Positions 1-7,604 of a stretch of DNA of 18,079 bases are shown here, piece after piece. The notes beneath the pieces are model-generated. The model made no database searches. It was given only the letters and a program-made list of their open reading frames with translations, and was not told the origin of the DNA. The DNA lies in assembly GCA_964348745.1 (NCBI GenBank), contig CAYGDT010000023.1, positions 1 through 18,079 on the forward strand. Direction: 5' to 3'. The stretch comes from CAYGDT01 sp964348745. Its GTDB lineage: Bacteria > Patescibacteriota > Gracilibacteria > Peribacterales > Peribacteraceae. Positions within the stretch are counted from its first letter, which is position 1, and the number at the start of each line of letters is the position of its first letter. The position numbers and the translations under genes were made by a program.

Positions 1-78
1 TCCATTGTTTCCCCGGTCTCTCCGGTTTCCCCGGTCTCCCCGGTTTCCCCGGTTTCCCCGGCTTCCCCGGCTTCCCCA
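1..78. repeat. 9-bp minisatellite, about 8 units
   Basis: Read on the minus strand, the bases after the DUF212 stop codon are tandem 9-mers of the form GGGGAAGCC / GGGGAAACC / GGGGAGACC, about eight units running to the window edge, so the array may continue outside. The unit is three codons long (it would read Gly-Glu-Thr or Gly-Glu-Ala). The same unit appears in frame inside the nuclease gene at 907-955. It is not a recognisable terminator, because there is no dyad with a T-tract. Confidence 0.85.
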
Positions 79-516
79 TCAGTAAACCCACAGCAGCAGC
101 AGATACGTCAGCAACGCTCCAAAAGCGATACCGCCGATCACTTCCATGACCGAGTGACCCACGCGCTCCGAAAACTCTTCAAGTTGCTGCAAGATATTAA
201 GCGCTTTCGCCTGTCTGCCGACCTGCTTGCGCACGAACGCAGCGTCGTACCAGACGATGCTCGCAAAGACGGTGGCAATCGCGAACGTGGCAGAGCGGAT
301 ACCGTCAAGATCGGCAACGACCATCATGAGCGATGTGACAAATGCACTGTGGCTGCTCGGCATACCGCCATGCTTGAACCAAACGCCTACTCTGAATCCC
401 TCGTTGAAATGCTTCGTGATCTCCGACACCACCATCACTGTCACGCAGATGACGAACGGATACATGCCAAGTGCGTCGGTAACGATATTCACCGACACAT
501 CATACTGCCGCAGCAT
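79..516 (-). CDS. DUF212 divergent PAP2-family membrane protein (YuiD-like)
   Basis: Predicted integral membrane protein of the DUF212 / acid phosphatase-vanadium haloperoxidase-related family (PF02681); the substrate in this family is not established. From the chosen ATG at 516 it is 145 aa, close to the usual 140-160. It carries KHGGMPSSHSA (residues 48-58), the family's YDAxxVR...G.QA..LN block (90-108) and GHSVMEVIGGIAFG (120-133), with hydrophobic helices at about 15-32, 60-67, 77-90 and 125-145. A longer reading to 618 would add an Arg-rich stretch deep inside the upstream nuclease gene, so I prefer 516, which overlaps that gene's stop (500-502) by 17 bases and suggests translational coupling. 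No Shine-Dalgarno is visible. The stop (79-81) abuts the 9-bp repeat array. Confidence 0.85.
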   Translation of the reverse strand: MLRQYDVSVNIVTDALGMYPFVICVTVMVVSEITKHFNEGFRVGVWFKHGGMPSSHSAFVTSLMMVVADLDGIRSATFAIATVFASIVWYDAAFVRKQVGRQAKALNILQQLEEFSERVGHSVMEVIGGIAFGALLTYLLLLWVY

Positions 517-1390
517 CACAAATGCCACGGTACGGACAACGGCTGCAGACCGCTCTTCCGGGGGTAGGCTCGAACCGGCGCTCCGTAATCCCGCACGCCG
601 CTTCCGTGATCCTCCCACGCGCCGCGTCGAGTTCGGCGGCGCTGCGCGTCGTGCGCAGTTGTGTCACGCCGTCTTCCCGCAAAAACAGTAAAACAAGTTC
701 CACACACCGGAGTCCGAAGACTTGCTCTGCGGCAAGTGCATAAATGGAAAGCTGGAGATCGGTATCGACTTCCTCCTGCGACCGTACTGCCGACGTCTTG
801 AAGTCAATGACACGCAGTCCCCCATCGATGCTCTCGATCCGGTCGAAGCGGCCGGTGATTGAAAAGGGAATAGAAGGAATAGAGGAAATCGAGGCAATCG
901 AGGAATCTCCGGCTTCCCTGGTTTCCCTGGTTTCTCCGGTTTCCCCTGCTTCCTCCAACAAAAATCCCTTCTCCACCGCAACCACATCGCGCTTCTCCGT
1001 GCTCCACCAATCGTACACATATCCCATGATGATCTCGCCACGCTTGCGCGCCGCATCGGCATCGGTCTTGCTTGCATACCCTTCAACAATAAACGACTGA
1101 TGCCAGAGATCGATTAAGTGGATAATGGAAAGTGGAGAGTGCCTGCCTGCCGGCAAGGCAGGGATAACTGAGTTTTTCTCTGTAAACAGTTCCAACTGAT
1201 CTTTCTGCACTATCCTCTTTCCGCTATCCATTTCTTGCTTGCCCCACTTCGCCAGAGTGTTATGCATGCTGCTCCCAAAACTCTCCCCCGCACTGATACT
1301 CCTTGGAATTTTTTTCACATTCGCAAATTCGTACTGGCGGGGACACGCCTGATACAAGGAGATCTGCGAAAAACTCAGAGACACGCGCAC
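500..1390 (-). CDS. RecB-family PD-(D/E)XK nuclease with Fe-S cysteines
   Basis: Probable single-strand DNA exonuclease-type enzyme of the PDDEXK_1/Cas4-AddB-like group, 296 aa from a GTG at 1390. The N-terminal SFSQISLYQACPRQYEF, the GSSMH (His43), GRFDRIE (Asp183), VIDFKTS (Asp196, Lys198) and QLSIYALA (Gln213-Tyr217) match the catalytic order of the family. Cys16 plus Cys282, Cys285 and Cys291 match the four-cysteine Fe-S cluster seen in AddB/Cas4-like nucleases. No cas genes are nearby, so a repair role is more likely than CRISPR adaptation. Two stretches look foreign to the fold yet keep the frame: residues about 53-92, encoded by an inverted-repeat element with a GC palindrome, and residues about 146-176, made of Gly-Glu-Thr and Ser-Ile-Pro triplet repeats in the loop before GRFDR. 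All motif residues remain, so the gene is probably functional. Confidence 0.88.
   Translation of the reverse strand: MRVSLSFSQISLYQACPRQYEFANVKKIPRSISAGESFGSSMHNTLAKWGKQEMDSGKRIVQKDQLELFTEKNSVIPALPAGRHSPLSIIHLIDLWHQSFIVEGYASKTDADAARKRGEIIMGYVYDWWSTEKRDVVAVEKGFLLEEAGETGETRETREAGDSSIASISSIPSIPFSITGRFDRIESIDGGLRVIDFKTSAVRSQEEVDTDLQLSIYALAAEQVFGLRCVELVLLFLREDGVTQLRTTRSAAELDAARGRITEAACGITERRFEPTPGRAVCSRCPYRGICDAAAV
865..955 (-). repeat. Two adjacent in-frame 9-bp minisatellites inside the nuclease gene
   Basis: Within the nuclease CDS, bases 907-955 are 9-mers related to the array at 1-78 and encode repeated Gly-Glu-Thr / Arg-Glu-Thr / Glu-Ala-Gly triplets. Directly beside them, 865-906 is a second 9-bp array (minus strand TCGATTGCC, TCGATTTCC, TCTATTCCT, TCTATTCCC) encoding Ser-Ile-Ala/Ser/Pro triplets. 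Both keep the reading frame and fall in the loop before the GRFDR strand. Confidence 0.85.
1115..1233. repeat. Composite heptamer inverted repeat inside the nuclease gene
   Basis: The left arm at 1115-1140 (starting AAGTGGATAATGGAAAGTGG) is an imperfect inverted copy of the right arm at 1207-1233 (GCACTATCCTCTTTCCGC onward). The arms have a 7-bp rhythm and resemble the intergenic elements at 9103-9186 and 14153-14277. The 66-base centre contains the GC palindrome at 1142-1162. The whole element is open in the nuclease frame and encodes residues about 53-92. Confidence 0.75.
1142..1162. repeat. GC palindrome, copy 1 (inside nuclease gene)
   Basis: CCTGCC and GGCAGG flank a GCCGGC core. The same 21-bp sequence recurs with three differences at 14652-14672 in uvrC, including the flanking G and GGA bases. 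REP-like palindromes of this kind are common in environmental genomes; here it is translated as part of SVIPALPAGRHS. Confidence 0.8.
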
Positions 1391-1404
1391 ACTCTAACCC
1401 GAAG

Positions 1405-1421
1405 CCCTGAGCATGTCGAAG
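1405..1421. repeat. REP-like sequence CCCTGAGCATGTCGAAG
   Basis: The short gap between the 1263-aa gene and the nuclease holds a match to a dyad motif (CCTGAGC..GTCGAAGG type) that I recall as a very frequent dispersed repeat in environmental bacterial genomes. Only this one copy is seen in the window, so its repeat status here rests on recall. Confidence 0.4.
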
Positions 1422-1441
1422 AATGCAGACAGGTAAACAGG

Positions 1442-4400
1442 TTATGCGGCGAGTTGCGAAATATCCATCGCCTCAATCTCCTGCATCGCCGTCTGCACGA
1501 CCGCAACTTCTTTTTGATACTGACGCAAGGTACGGCGGAAATCGAGGCTACGGCTGAGATCTGCTCCCGTGACATAATCCAGTGTTGTTAAATCCAGCAC
1601 CTTCTCTTTACCATCGTACACATATTGCAGGTGACGCTCAGTGCCCTGTTCATCTGCCGCACGGCGCATCTGTATCAGCTTGGCATACGACTCTGCATCT
1701 TGCACAACGCTATCCAACCCTAGCATTTCATCAATAGCATATGTGCCACTCGTAACGCTACGGACATAATTCAGACAATCCTGCACCGTAGTGGTCATGC
1801 GCTTTTGTGTGATCTCCGGTGTATCCGAAGCATACGACGGTACCTGAAGTTTTTTGATGAAATACGCGGCAAGCAACTCTTGTCGCACATGTTCATTCAC
1901 TCCTTCAATAGCTTCAAATTCACTCTCGTCTTCTTGATCATTTGCTTCTGCGCCGGACTTGAACCACGATCGCAACCGACGATATCCGCCCCAAGCCATA
2001 GTATGCCCGGCGCCAGTACGCAAACCGATATCTGTGTAGTTGATACCACGCTCACGCAAACGTTCCGCTAGATACTCCGGCGGATACGTAAGCCAATCAG
2101 TTCTGCGGTTTTCCCATGTGACGATCGAATCGTAAATGGCATTACTGTACATACTTGCACCAATAAATACTGCAGCAGGAGCCATAATAATTGGATTCAT
2201 CGAAAGCATGGCGATTCCTGAGGCTCCAGAAATACCCAGAGGTATACGCTTAAGACGCAGTATATCTGCCTTCTGCGTATTACCTGCTTTCACCGCTTCG
2301 GAAATCTCCAGTTCATTCATGCCGATAAATATCGAATCCAGCACGATAGTAAGTACTGGAAGTGCTCGTGCGGCCCCGCGACCGCCAATCCGCAGCCACT
2401 CACATAACTTAAGAAGTTTTGCTGCATATGGATTCGTTGCAGCCGCTGCTTTGAGCAGTGCGTAATTTGAAAGAAGAAACGCCTGGATCTGCGCACCGGT
2501 TGCATTGACGCTTGTCCGCAGAGCATTCAGTTGATTCATAAACGCAGTGAACGCTTTGTTCGTGTTCAGGAGTGCACTTTTCAGCACTTCGAAACTGGTA
2601 CGGGATGTTGCAAGATCATCAAAAATAATGTTTCCACCTTGAATGCGTTGAACTATTTTTGCTCCGCCGGGAAACCAATTTCGTGGATTTATCGCACGAA
2701 GCAAACTTCCACGTTCCACTTCATTGATTTTTGTAATCATACCTGTCCGCAACCCATCTCGAACTTCTTTAATAGTCGCCCCCTTTGCTTTAAGATCATC
2801 CAGGTTCAATCCAGCTTCACCTGCAATCTTATATAATTCTGTCAGCGTAGTCTTCGGATCCATAATTGCGCGGAACCACTTCTTCTCAAAGTGAAGTTTT
2901 TTATCCGTAAGCAGTGTGTTCATCCTTCTTCCTCGGAAAATTCCATTTTCCAGCATATTGATAACGCCTCCGGATAATTGCTCTAATGCATAGTAAAGAT
3001 CCAATTCTCTCATTAACGGTACAAAGTTACGTAAACCCTGCACTTTAAGAGTATGTAGCGGGGCTACACCGACAACTTTACTCAGCAATCGCAAGCCAAT
3101 CGTTGGACTGACTGTCAATAATACTGTCTGCATGAGTTCATCACCGACTAGAGCTGAAAAATCACCAAAGGATTCGTCACCTTTGTAAATTGAGACAAAA
3201 TGCTCGAATGGAACAACATAGTATTGAACAAGATTTCCCGGATCCAGAACGTAGACCAAGTTGCCGAGAGGTATCGCCAGCCAGCGATTCATTGCGGGGA
3301 ACATTTCTCTGTTGTCCTGCATCTCCATACGGAAACGTTGAAACGCTGCTTGGACAAATCTGGTTGTAAGGAATTCTCCGGCATCAAGACTCTGGGATAC
3401 TTGCAGAATAGTCGCTGGATTCGTCTCGAGCGGATCCACACCGAAATCCTTAATAATATCAGGCTCATTTTTAGTAAACCATACGAGGCGATCGCTTCTT
3501 TTGGTAACGATAACTCCCAACGGATTCAAAGTGTTTTGCAATTCCTTGAGTGCGAAGCTTAAAGCCGAAGGATCCTGGATATTTTTCTTGTGATGCTCCA
3601 AAAAGAGATCACGGTACGCACCGAGCGCTTTCTGTGCGTTTTGCCACTGAGTGGACTCCTGCCTGTCTGCTTCGATATCTCCTCTTTGACGAACTTTCGC
3701 TTCACTTGAAGCAAGCTCGCTCCGTAATGCATCGAATGTATTAATATGATTGTTTATAATCACCTCTTCGTCACTCAACAAAAGAAGATCGACAGATGCA
3801 CTGAGGAGATCAAACGCCTCATTGGAAGCCCACTCAGTCACGTCTCCAGCAATTTCTCCAACCACTGCGCCATAGCGAGAGATTTCTGTACTGATCGCAG
3901 ACAAATCTGCACCAAGCGCTGTTCCTTTGATTGTAGGAACATTCATGGAACACGCCTTCAAAAGTGCAGATAGGTTTTTTGGCATCCGAATATCGTGACT
4001 ACTTGCTTCTATGAGTGTGGGAGCTGCAAGTAATCCGCAGAGTGTAAACAAACCCACTAACTTATGCTCCTTTAATCCCCAGGATGCCAAAGAAGTGCCT
4101 GCTGAGCCCAATCGGAAAAGACCGGACCCTGTTCCTTTAAAAATACCTTGCAGAATTCCATAGCGTGATAATCCTATGGCAGTCACTGCAGCAAGATCTT
4201 TATGATTATCCAACCACCTGCTCACCTGAATGCATACGTCCTCTGCTACGGCTTCGTAGCTACGCATAGACGCGGCAATCGAATTGTATTCAATACCGTT
4301 CGCAGGATCTTTCTCCGCAGTATGTACCGATTTCATCTTCGCAAGAAACAGTTCCCACGCGGGCGAAGTTGAAGTATCTGCGGCGGGTAACCCAAAGACT

Positions 4401-5233
4401 GTCTTGATCTCATTTAATGGCTTTGACCCGAGATACATTTTTTCCGCCGTCTTAAACTGATCCGAAGTAAGACCATACTTCTGCGCTTCTCTCGCTTCGA
4501 CATCGAGCCCCAATGCACCTTGTGCAGAGTGCAGCAATGCCGCACCCTTCTCCTTTGCACCATCGACAACCGAACCGAGGAGATTTGGCACAATATTCAA
4601 TTTCTGGAGAACGGCATATGCTCCAGTTGCAACCACGCTGCCAATCAGTAGTTTCCCGAAGAAACCAAGACCGTTTTTCGCGGCGTTTTTTGTGGCATCA
4701 ACTGTGGCTTTTCCTCCGCGAAACAGAAGTTTTCCTAGTTTCAAAAGAAGATACGCGGCGAGCGGCACTCCAAGGGAAGCGAAGGCAATTTTGCTTTCGC
4801 GCGACATGTGGGTAGTCCACTCTGTCGGCAGTACGGTGTCGCTCACGGTTGCTAGCCCGTCACCGATCTGTGTCAGTACGGATTTTTCTTGCTCCGGCTT
4901 GTTTGTTGCAACAGGCATCGCATCGGGGGCAATGACATCCACTGCCACGGGCGGAGTCAGCGGTACGACCGGCGCCTGAATCGTATCAAGGAGGCTGCGA
5001 AGCGCAGTACTTGTCAGACCCGTCGCCGCACGCGCTTCCAGTGCGCGCTGGTTTGCATCAACGATCTTCTTTATTTCCGGATCGAGCTTTGCAATCTCTT
5101 GCGCTACGCCCTCGAATACCGCAGTACGCTCCGTCTCGGGGATTTTCTCTACCTCCGCATTGAGCGCAACAGGATCGAAGGTTACTTCCTTTAACTTGCC
5201 GAGAATTTCAATGGGAGAGACGGGAGGATTCAT
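1442..5233 (-). CDS. Large orphan membrane-associated protein (1263 aa)
   Basis: I do not recognise this protein. The N-terminal 120 residues are acidic and Pro/Val-rich with no signal peptide. Hydrophobic segments that could span a membrane lie at about 148-170, 188-210, 391-410, 954-975 and 997-1030, with a weaker one near 702-720. The rest is mostly predicted helical, with a charged helical stretch at about 495-570 and a charged C-terminal region (1095-1263) ending in a helix. No catalytic signature was spotted. The ATG at 5233 overlaps the stop of the upstream 176-aa gene in an ATGA arrangement, so the two are translationally coupled and probably make partners. GC is uneven: sampled 60-base lines near both ends are about 57-62%, while central lines near 2941 and 3721 are about 33-37%. 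A structural or cell-surface complex is plausible but unproven. Confidence 0.8.
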   Translation of the reverse strand: MNPPVSPIEILGKLKEVTFDPVALNAEVEKIPETERTAVFEGVAQEIAKLDPEIKKIVDANQRALEARAATGLTSTALRSLLDTIQAPVVPLTPPVAVDVIAPDAMPVATNKPEQEKSVLTQIGDGLATVSDTVLPTEWTTHMSRESKIAFASLGVPLAAYLLLKLGKLLFRGGKATVDATKNAAKNGLGFFGKLLIGSVVATGAYAVLQKLNIVPNLLGSVVDGAKEKGAALLHSAQGALGLDVEAREAQKYGLTSDQFKTAEKMYLGSKPLNEIKTVFGLPAADTSTSPAWELFLAKMKSVHTAEKDPANGIEYNSIAASMRSYEAVAEDVCIQVSRWLDNHKDLAAVTAIGLSRYGILQGIFKGTGSGLFRLGSAGTSLASWGLKEHKLVGLFTLCGLLAAPTLIEASSHDIRMPKNLSALLKACSMNVPTIKGTALGADLSAISTEISRYGAVVGEIAGDVTEWASNEAFDLLSASVDLLLLSDEEVIINNHINTFDALRSELASSEAKVRQRGDIEADRQESTQWQNAQKALGAYRDLFLEHHKKNIQDPSALSFALKELQNTLNPLGVIVTKRSDRLVWFTKNEPDIIKDFGVDPLETNPATILQVSQSLDAGEFLTTRFVQAAFQRFRMEMQDNREMFPAMNRWLAIPLGNLVYVLDPGNLVQYYVVPFEHFVSIYKGDESFGDFSALVGDELMQTVLLTVSPTIGLRLLSKVVGVAPLHTLKVQGLRNFVPLMRELDLYYALEQLSGGVINMLENGIFRGRRMNTLLTDKKLHFEKKWFRAIMDPKTTLTELYKIAGEAGLNLDDLKAKGATIKEVRDGLRTGMITKINEVERGSLLRAINPRNWFPGGAKIVQRIQGGNIIFDDLATSRTSFEVLKSALLNTNKAFTAFMNQLNALRTSVNATGAQIQAFLLSNYALLKAAAATNPYAAKLLKLCEWLRIGGRGAARALPVLTIVLDSIFIGMNELEISEAVKAGNTQKADILRLKRIPLGISGASGIAMLSMNPIIMAPAAVFIGASMYSNAIYDSIVTWENRRTDWLTYPPEYLAERLRERGINYTDIGLRTGAGHTMAWGGYRRLRSWFKSGAEANDQEDESEFEAIEGVNEHVRQELLAAYFIKKLQVPSYASDTPEITQKRMTTTVQDCLNYVRSVTSGTYAIDEMLGLDSVVQDAESYAKLIQMRRAADEQGTERHLQYVYDGKEKVLDLTTLDYVTGADLSRSLDFRRTLRQYQKEVAVVQTAMQEIEAMDISQLAA

Positions 5234-5760
5234 AGTTTACTGAAGAAATGTTGCGCGCCGCTGCGAATGGCAAGTACAACCTCAGCCAGACCGTGCGTTG
5301 CAAAACGCGACACGCTCCCAACTGCACCAATCCCGAGATCAGCGCCCTTCCTAAGCACCACATTTGTCGGACCAACAATGGCTCCGAGCATATCCTCCGT
5401 TGCACGGGTCACCTTTTCTCCGAAACGGCCTCTGTCCGCGTCGATGTTGCGTGCCACGTTCATTTCCCGAATAAGCCTCTCCACGCGATTGCGGAATCGA
5501 CTGGCATCTGTCTCGCTTAAAATACTGTTTGCCTCAATAACGAGATTACGAATCTCTTGCTCAATCTCATTATAATCATGCAGGAGTTCATCGCGGTTCT
5601 CGTCGGTTGCGACGGAGAGCGCTGTCAGCCGGTCGTTGCATCCACGTACCAACGAATCAAGCTCGGCTGTAAAATCTGCAAATGCACGGTTCTCGCGCTC
5701 CGTAGATGCATCCGTGGAGTCTGGAACTTGAGCCTTTGTTGGATCAATGACATCTGACAT
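5230..5760 (-). CDS. Orphan coiled-coil protein (176 aa)
   Basis: No family recognised. The first 20 residues look disordered and polar, residues about 20-105 form long charged helices likely to be a coiled coil (TERENRAFADF to RLIREMN), and residues 115-176 form a Gly/Ala/Val-rich amphipathic tail that could contact a membrane or another helix bundle. It starts with ATG 4 bases after the stop of the 423-aa gene and its TGA overlaps the ATG of the 1263-aa gene, placing it as the middle gene of a tight three-gene unit. No Shine-Dalgarno sits before the ATG; the AGGAGG visible there is on the opposite strand. An adaptor between its two neighbours is an inference from order and shape only. Confidence 0.82.
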   Translation of the reverse strand: MSDVIDPTKAQVPDSTDASTERENRAFADFTAELDSLVRGCNDRLTALSVATDENRDELLHDYNEIEQEIRNLVIEANSILSETDASRFRNRVERLIREMNVARNIDADRGRFGEKVTRATEDMLGAIVGPTNVVLRKGADLGIGAVGSVSRFATHGLAEVVLAIRSGAQHFFSKL

Positions 5761-5764
5761 GTAT

Positions 5765-7036
5765 TTAGGAGGAAAGTTCGATGGAATAACCGTTGCCGAT
5801 ATCGAAAGCAGTTGTTTGCAACGCCATGTGCTTGATCATCTCAATGCATTTTTGCCGCGTGACGGGAATTTCTTTTTTCGTAGTCCCGTCGATTCCATCT
5901 ACAGCACGCAGCATGAGTCGCTGACTGTCGAGTACGCCGTCTTGCATGTTGATTCCCTGAGGAAATTCTTTTGGAGCAGCGCCATTCTTTTCAAGAATTT
6001 TCCACTTCTTTCCAGAAACGAACATGCTATTTGGAGAAACAAGCTTTAGCATTCCAAATGTTCCCCCGAGAGGAACACCTGCTTGGAGCGACGTGAAATC
6101 TGCGATATCCGGCAATGTAGGTTCCGTAGTTGGTGCGCTCTCCGGTGTTCCCAAAACGGGAGTCGGTAGATTAAGAATGTTCACGATACGCGAGAGAGTG
6201 ATCTCGCCACCGCCGAGCTTCGGCGCTGCCTGCGTGAATTTTGCGGCAATGAAATCCGGATAAGAAGGCTTACCCGCAGCAGGAAGAGCGGCAAATGCTG
6301 CCTGCAACGCTTGTTCTGCAACGAGGCTGTTGTCCCAGTCTTGCGCCAGAGTAAAACGCGAAACATCTGTCTCAGGTTTATCTCCGTTATACTTCTTAAT
6401 CTGCTCCGCAAGAGAACGTTCCACGGGGAACCGCGCATGACGATCGAAGTCGATCAATCCGCCGAATATATCTTTTGTCTTCACTTTGAATAAACCGAAC
6501 ACATCGATTTCGTGATCTTTCAGCTTGGCAAGTCCCGCGTGATATGCGTTCATCAGACCGTTCCATATGTTCGATCCCCACTGCGAAGCTTTGTCCTGTG
6601 CCCAGCCAAATTTTGCGGCAATAGACGCCATGGCAACATTAATACCGCCGGCGATTTTTGAACCGATGCCTCCGCCCTTCTCGGCTTCGTCGAGAATGGA
6701 AACAATGCGCGAAGCAATTTCCGTGCGCACGGCTTCGATGTTCTCAAGTACGGTCTTATAGTTTAATTGCTCTTTCAGCGCATCGGGAAGACTGGCAAGC
6801 GTTCCGGGCAAGAGATCAATCTCTTCTTCCAATTGTCTACGGGCTGCCGCAGACGCTTCCAGCAACGTTTCTTTCGCGCCAGTAAGTTTATCCTGCAATT
6901 CTGTCAATTTTGCATCAATCAAAGCAGGTTCAATGCTCGGAAGTTTTTCACGAAGAGAACGCAGCTCTGCGACGAATTTTCCGAGTTTGGAATCCGGAGA
7001 TTCCGGCGGTGCCACTGGTAGAGCTGGTTCGGCCAT
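5765..7036 (-). CDS. Orphan helical protein, first gene of the three-gene unit (423 aa)
   Basis: Not recognised. The N-terminus is Pro-rich (3-13), followed by charged coiled-coil-like helices (17-120), a Gly/Ala/Trp-containing amphipathic stretch (121-165, including GGGIGSKIAGG), a mixed region (170-290), a Pro/Thr linker (290-310) and a C-terminal region (315-423) that seems beta-rich and ends GNGYSIELSS. No signal peptide or clear membrane span. The general architecture (Pro-rich start, coiled coil, Gly-rich amphipathic segment) echoes that of the 176-aa and 1263-aa proteins, suggesting that they work together. The ATG at 7036 lies about 30 bases after a predicted extended -10 promoter, with no Shine-Dalgarno. 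Confidence 0.82.
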   Translation of the reverse strand: MAEPALPVAPPESPDSKLGKFVAELRSLREKLPSIEPALIDAKLTELQDKLTGAKETLLEASAAARRQLEEEIDLLPGTLASLPDALKEQLNYKTVLENIEAVRTEIASRIVSILDEAEKGGGIGSKIAGGINVAMASIAAKFGWAQDKASQWGSNIWNGLMNAYHAGLAKLKDHEIDVFGLFKVKTKDIFGGLIDFDRHARFPVERSLAEQIKKYNGDKPETDVSRFTLAQDWDNSLVAEQALQAAFAALPAAGKPSYPDFIAAKFTQAAPKLGGGEITLSRIVNILNLPTPVLGTPESAPTTEPTLPDIADFTSLQAGVPLGGTFGMLKLVSPNSMFVSGKKWKILEKNGAAPKEFPQGINMQDGVLDSQRLMLRAVDGIDGTTKKEIPVTRQKCIEMIKHMALQTTAFDIGNGYSIELSS

Positions 7037-7072
7037 AGAAACTGTATGTGTTTTTTTTGAAGAATTCTTCTT

Positions 7073-7101
7073 ATTCTAGCACATTTGAGGCAAAATTAAA
7101 A
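7073..7101 (-). promoter_or_regulatory. Predicted promoter of the three-gene operon
   Basis: On the minus strand TGC-TAGAAT (7081-7073) forms an extended -10 element, with a weak -35 TTTTAA (7101-7096) 17 bases upstream. Transcription would start near 7066, giving a leader of about 30 bases. It lies back-to-back with the predicted promoter of the hibernation-factor gene. Confidence 0.5.
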
Positions 7102-7104
7102 GAT

Positions 7105-7133
7105 ACGACACGCTGGAGAACCTGTGATACACT
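7105..7133 (+). promoter_or_regulatory. Predicted promoter of the hibernation-factor gene
   Basis: ACGACA (7105-7110) and TACACT (7128-7133) are separated by 17 bases and match sigma-70-type boxes at four of six positions each. The start would be near 7140, about 28 bases before the ATG at 7168. It almost touches the divergent operon promoter, so the two may influence each other. Confidence 0.45.
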
Positions 7134-7167
7134 GACGGCGAATTTTGCTTTATTTCCCTCTTTTGTC

Positions 7168-7524
7168 ATGAATATTCAACATTTCGAGAAGGGGTTTCAC
7201 TATAACGACCGTGAGATGCTCGCAATCGCCAAGAAGATTGGCAAATTGGCAACGTACTGCCAAAGAGTCAAAGATGAAGGCAGTTATATCCGCATAGAGG
7301 CGGAACACCGAGATACCGAGAAAAAACGCGATGCGATGAAAGTGGCACTCACGCTCAAGCTTCCCGACAAAGTCCTCCGCGCGGAATCTCGCAGACCGGA
7401 AGTGGTCGAAGCGGTTGATCGCTGTATCGAAAAACTCTATCCGCAGGTGGAGAAGTATAAAGAACTGCATGTACAAAAAGGAAGGGTGCAGAAGGCAAGG
7501 AAGCACCGGTCCAGTGATCGGTAA
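7168..7524 (+). CDS. Short ribosome hibernation promoting factor (HPF/RaiA family)
   Basis: 118-aa protein of the HPF/YfiA (S30AE) family, which binds the decoding and tRNA sites of the 30S subunit and silences ribosomes in slow growth. The start MNIQHFEKGFHYND, the KIGKLATYC helix, the YIRIEAEHRDT strand, the VALTLKLP strand and the VVEAVDRCIEKLYPQVEKYKE helix fit the family's beta-alpha-beta-beta-beta-alpha order. The tail (103-118) is basic. It lacks the second dimerisation domain of long HPF, so it is a short type. In-frame sequence upstream to 7048 overlaps the promoter, so the ATG at 7168 is preferred. The last codons and the TAA fall within the first units of the heptamer repeat at 7513-7582, so the element sets the end of the protein. 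Which short subtype (HPF or YfiA) cannot be decided here. Confidence 0.8.
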   Translation: MNIQHFEKGFHYNDREMLAIAKKIGKLATYCQRVKDEGSYIRIEAEHRDTEKKRDAMKVALTLKLPDKVLRAESRRPEVVEAVDRCIEKLYPQVEKYKELHVQKGRVQKARKHRSSDR

Positions 7525-7582
7525 TCAGGAATCGGAAATCGGCTTACTGATACCTGATCACCGATTCCCGATCACCGATAAC
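7513..7582. repeat. Heptamer inverted-repeat array A
   Basis: The left arm is read as AGTGATC GGTAATC AGGAATC GGAAATC; after a short loop the right arm reads TGATACC TGATCAC CGATTCC CGATCAC CGATAAC, roughly its reverse complement in the same 7-base rhythm. It fills the gap between the hibernation factor and the 7TM gene and could fold as a long imperfect hairpin. There is no T-tract, so it is not a standard terminator. Confidence 0.8.
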
Positions 7583-7604
7583 ACATCATGTACACTACTC
7601 CCGC

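Noticed and set aside
5761..5775. AGGAGG just before the 176-aa gene
   Set aside because: It is on the plus strand, whereas the gene is on the minus strand, so it cannot act as its ribosome binding site.
7513..7582. Rho-independent terminator between the hibernation factor and the 7TM gene
   Set aside because: There is a long imperfect hairpin but no T-tract after it, and the pattern is explained by the heptamer repeat.
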